Shown in pieces: positions 61,699-64,000 of a stretch of 64,000 bases of DNA. The notes under the pieces were generated by a model. It saw nothing but the letters and a program-made list of their open reading frames with translations, had not been told where the DNA came from and did no database searches. The DNA lies in assembly GCF_034933565.1 (NCBI RefSeq), contig NZ_JAYFNG010000002.1, forward strand, positions 62,001 through 126,000, given 5' to 3'. Position numbers and translations under genes: made by a program. Within the stretch, counting starts at the first letter, position 1; each line of letters starts with the position of its first letter. Source of the DNA: Raineyella sp034933565. Its GTDB lineage: Bacteria; Actinomycetota; Actinomycetes; Propionibacteriales; Propionibacteriaceae.

Positions 61699-62517
61699 GT
61701 GGCCATGACCTACGATGTCGTACGTCTCGCCGTCGACGAGCAGCACACTCAGCTGGTGAAGAAGAGCGTCGGGCCCGTGCTGCTGCAGCTGCGCGCGTAC
61801 GCGATGATGCCGCCGGAGGAGCGTCCGGTCGGGCACGACCAGTTCTACATGATGTGGATGGACCTCGACCGGCGCAGCGTCCCGGTGCCGGCGGTGATCC
61901 GGGCCGCCCTGGCGCCGGCCACCGCGCATGCGATGACCGCGCGGGTGTTCGGCGACGGCGTCGACCCGGTCGCGGGCCGGCTGGGCTGGTGGCGGGCCGC
62001 CGACCTGATCGGCTCACAGCAGGGCTTCGAGGCCCGGGTGGCCGCCCGGCTGGCCTGGTTGGTCGACGAGGACATGGGGGCCTTCCTGCGCTGGGATCAG
62101 CCCGATCCCGAGCAACTGGCCGCGCTGCCGCCCGCCGTCGCGCCGATCGACGCGGTCGGCCGCTGGGTCTTCGACCGCTTCACCCTCACCGACCCGGACA
62201 CCTGGGCGCGGACCAGCCGGGAGCTGGAGGCCACCCCGGACCCGGCGGTCCGTCGCCGTCTGCTCGCGCTGCGCACCGACCTCGGCGGGGCCGCACCGCC
62301 GACCCTGGCCGCCGAGGCCGCCCGGGCCCGCGCGCTGGTCGCAGCAGGGTGGCGGACCGAGGCCGCCTCCCTGCTCGCGGCGCTGGTCACCGTCGCCCCG
62401 TTCGACCCGGAGCTGCTGACCGCCCTCGCCGACGCGGTGACCGATCCCGACCACGCCGCGCTGCTGCGGCGGCGGGCGGCGAGCTACCGCGTGGTGGGCG
62501 ACCCCACGCTCACATAA
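61699..62517 (+). CDS. hypothetical protein
   Basis: A 272-residue soluble protein without a recognised domain. It begins MTYDVVRLAVDEQHTQLVKKSVGPVLLQLRAYAMMPPEERPVGHDQFYMMWMDL and ends in Ala-rich helices (RALVAAGWRTEAASLLAALVTVAPFDPELLTALADAV) of TPR-like amphipathic character. GTG 61699 has GAGGGG six bases upstream; ATG 61705 is possible. Divergent from FNT and 27 bp before the LDH gene, so perhaps in one transcript with ldh, although an operator dyad lies between them. Confidence 0.72.
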   Translation: MAMTYDVVRLAVDEQHTQLVKKSVGPVLLQLRAYAMMPPEERPVGHDQFYMMWMDLDRRSVPVPAVIRAALAPATAHAMTARVFGDGVDPVAGRLGWWRAADLIGSQQGFEARVAARLAWLVDEDMGAFLRWDQPDPEQLAALPPAVAPIDAVGRWVFDRFTLTDPDTWARTSRELEATPDPAVRRRLLALRTDLGGAAPPTLAAEAARARALVAAGWRTEAASLLAALVTVAPFDPELLTALADAVTDPDHAALLRRRAASYRVVGDPTLT

Positions 62518-62528
62518 TGGTCATACCA
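62518..62528. promoter_or_regulatory. TGGT-N3-ACCA dyad upstream of ldh (GntR/LldR-type)
   Basis: TGGTCATACCA, with flanks ATAA and ATG, a form of the TGGT-N3-ACCA operator used by FadR-subfamily GntR regulators, among them lactate-responsive LldR. It starts at the base after the upstream stop codon and ends 16 bp before the ldh start. Confidence 0.6.
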
Positions 62529-62544
62529 ATGTTTCAATAGAAGC

Positions 62545-63510
62545 ATGGCTCCCACCGTTGGTAACAGGATTCTGCTTGTCGGCGCCGGTGACGTCGGCGC
62601 CGCGTACGCGTACGCGCTGGTCAACCAGGGCATCACCCACGATCTCGCGATCATCGACCTGAACGAGACCAAGGCGCGCGGCGAGGTCGAGGACCTCAAC
62701 CACGGCGTCGTCTGGGCCCCCTCGCCCACCAACGTCCGGTTCGGCTCGTACGAGGCCGACTCGGCCGACGCGGCGCTGCTGGTGGTCACCGCCGGCGCTG
62801 CCCAGAAGCCCGGCGAGACCCGGCTCGACCTGGTCGACAAGAACCTGAGGATCACCGGTGGGATCATCCGCCAGGCCATCGACAACGGCTTCCACGGGGT
62901 CATCCTGATGGCCACCAACCCGGTCGACATCCTGTCCTACGCGGCCTGGAAGGTCTCGGGCCTGCCCAGCAGTCAGGTCCTCGGCTCCGGCACCACGCTC
63001 GACTCGGCCCGGTTCCGTTACCTGCTCGGCATGCTGTACGACGTCGCGCCGATGAGCGTGCACGCGAACGTGGTGGGGGAGCACGGCGACTCAGAGCTGC
63101 CCGCGCTGTCCAGCGCGACCATCGCCGGGGTGCCGATCGCCGAGGAGCTGGCCCGCCACCCGGAGCGCCGGCTGGAGATCGAGGAGGCGTTCCAGGTGAC
63201 CGTCACCTCGGCCGAACGGATCATCGCCGCGAAGGGCTCGACGTCGTTCGGCATCGGGATGGCGCTGGCCCGGATCACCCGCGCGATCCTGGAGGACCAG
63301 CGGGTCGCGCTGCCGGTGTCGACACTGCTGAACGGCGAGTACGGCCAGCACGACGTCTACCTGGGCACTCCGGCGGTGCTCTGCCGCGGCGGTGTCGAGC
63401 GGGTCATCCAGATCCCGCTCAGCGAGGACGAACAGGCCCGGTTCTCGGCCAGCGCGGCGGCCCTGCACGAGGTGCAGGACCCCTACTTCCACACCTCCGC
63501 CAACAACTGA
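62545..63510 (+). CDS. ldh: L-lactate dehydrogenase
   Basis: NAD-dependent pyruvate/lactate interconversion, 321 residues. Nucleotide fold GAGDVG at 13-18 with the NAD-selective Asp near 38, substrate Arg in GETRLDLVDKN, DIL..AAWKVSGLP and the catalytic His in VVGEHGDSELPALSS. LDH rather than malate dehydrogenase is indicated by the overall MAPTVGNRILLVGAGDVG pattern and the LDH-like HGDSE, though Gln at the 102 position (substrate loop AQKPGETR) also fits LDH. A TGGT-N3-ACCA dyad precedes it. Its 3' end overlaps the convergent LLM gene by 28 bp. Confidence 0.92.
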   Translation: MAPTVGNRILLVGAGDVGAAYAYALVNQGITHDLAIIDLNETKARGEVEDLNHGVVWAPSPTNVRFGSYEADSADAALLVVTAGAAQKPGETRLDLVDKNLRITGGIIRQAIDNGFHGVILMATNPVDILSYAAWKVSGLPSSQVLGSGTTLDSARFRYLLGMLYDVAPMSVHANVVGEHGDSELPALSSATIAGVPIAEELARHPERRLEIEEAFQVTVTSAERIIAAKGSTSFGIGMALARITRAILEDQRVALPVSTLLNGEYGQHDVYLGTPAVLCRGGVERVIQIPLSEDEQARFSASAAALHEVQDPYFHTSANN

Positions 63511-64000
63511 AGGCTGCGCAGCCGGACCTGCGGATCGTGGGCGTACGTCACCACGATGAGCTCGTCCGCACCGGTCGCCGCCACCAGCTCGTCCAGCTGC
63601 CGGCGCACCGTGGCGGGGGAGCCCACCGCCCGGCAGGCCAGCATGCCCTGGGCGGCCCGCCAGCCCTCGTCGTGCGGCAGGTCGGTGCGCGGGGGCTGCA
63701 GCGGCCGGCGGGCCCCGGTGGCGTTGCCGATCGACATCTGCAGGTGGGTGGAGTACTGGTACTCCGCCTCCGCATCGGTGTCCGCGACCAGCACCGACAC
63801 CCCGACCATGGCGTACGGGGCCGCCAGCCGCGCCGTCGGCGACTCGGTGGAGAAGGAGTGCCGGTAGACCGACAGCGCCTCGTACAGCTCGTCGGGGGCG
63901 AAGTGCGACGCGACGGCGAACGGCAGCCCCAGCTGGCCCGCGATCGAGGCGCCGTTGGTGGTGGAGCCGAGCACCCAGATCGGCACCTCGGTGCCGGCGG
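63483..64000 (-). CDS. LLM-class flavin-dependent oxidoreductase, 5' end beyond window
   Basis: C-terminal part of a bacterial-luciferase-like monooxygenase; about 172 codons seen, the start lies right of the window. Family features: WVLGSTTNGASIAGQLGLPFAVASHFAPDELYEAL, YAMVGVSVLVADTDAEAEYQY and VGSPATVRRQLDELVAATGADELIVVTYAHDPQVRLRSLQLLAE, the last typical of the single-domain MsnO8-like subgroup. Ends TAG 63483, overlapping the ldh 3' end by 28 bases tail to tail. Substrate unknown. Confidence 0.9.
   Translation of the reverse strand, partial: AGTEVPIWVLGSTTNGASIAGQLGLPFAVASHFAPDELYEALSVYRHSFSTESPTARLAAPYAMVGVSVLVADTDAEAEYQYSTHLQMSIGNATGARRPLQPPRTDLPHDEGWRAAQGMLACRAVGSPATVRRQLDELVAATGADELIVVTYAHDPQVRLRSLQLLAEVWK

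Overview
The window reads as a chromosomal segment spanning the replication origin of a high-GC Gram-positive actinobacterium. Family-level markers are the order rpmH-rnpA-yidD-yidC-jag-rsmG-parA-parB on one side of dnaA and dnaN-recF-dciA-gyrB-gyrA-DUF3566-tRNA-Ile on the other, GTG starts, DUF3566 and DUF3817 membrane proteins, an excalibur-domain protein and an LCP-type wall ligase. Class I (Fe-S) fumarase, an L-lactate dehydrogenase, a FocA-type formate/nitrite channel and a SURF1 homologue suggest a facultative or microaerophilic organism. Propionibacteriaceae or a close relative is my best guess, by inference only.

Layout. 1-7.9 kb: DinB polymerase (cut by the left edge), a zinc-ribbon protein, the glycine-cleavage genes gcvP-gcvT-gcvH (minus strand) and a MOSC protein. 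8-11.7 kb: a class A penicillin-binding protein translationally coupled to a PIG-V-like membrane glycosyltransferase. 12.2-19 kb: an accessory-looking pocket after tRNA-Ala(UGC). It holds a BlaI-type repressor, an M56 metalloprotease, a drug/lantibiotic-type ABC exporter with a double-length permease, a DUF4236/excalibur protein and a stand-alone HsdR-N-type nuclease. 19.2-31.3 kb: site-2 protease, secreted GH114 enzyme, two HAD phosphatases, PEBP protein, AmrS-like radical SAM enzyme, fumarase, AI-2E-family permease and a LysR regulator. 31.5-40.6 kb: lipoprotein, LCP ligase, thioredoxin system, GNAT, aminotransferase, Ddl-like ligase, SURF1 and DUF3817.

41-58.4 kb is the origin core: parAB with three parS sites (two inside parA), oriC between dnaA and dnaN with about nine DnaA boxes, and the gyrase operon. 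58.4-64 kb: HTH_42 protein, TauE/SafE permease, formate/nitrite channel with a duplicated upstream element, a hypothetical gene, L-LDH preceded by a GntR/LldR-like dyad, and an LLM flavin oxidoreductase cut by the right edge.

Two signals stand out. First, the BlaI-M56-ABC module carries a 17-bp dyad (TGCTACA-N3-TGTAGCA) just upstream of the ABC gene and a one-mismatch copy overlapping the blaI start codon. This points to one autoregulated regulon that may sense envelope damage. Second, exact-period 15-bp tandem repeats recur in or beside several unrelated genes (gcvP, MOSC 3' end, a membrane protein, an HAD phosphatase, rsmG, FNT). In four of them they encode pentapeptides of the type VPxxS/G. 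Other short minisatellites fill many intergenic gaps.
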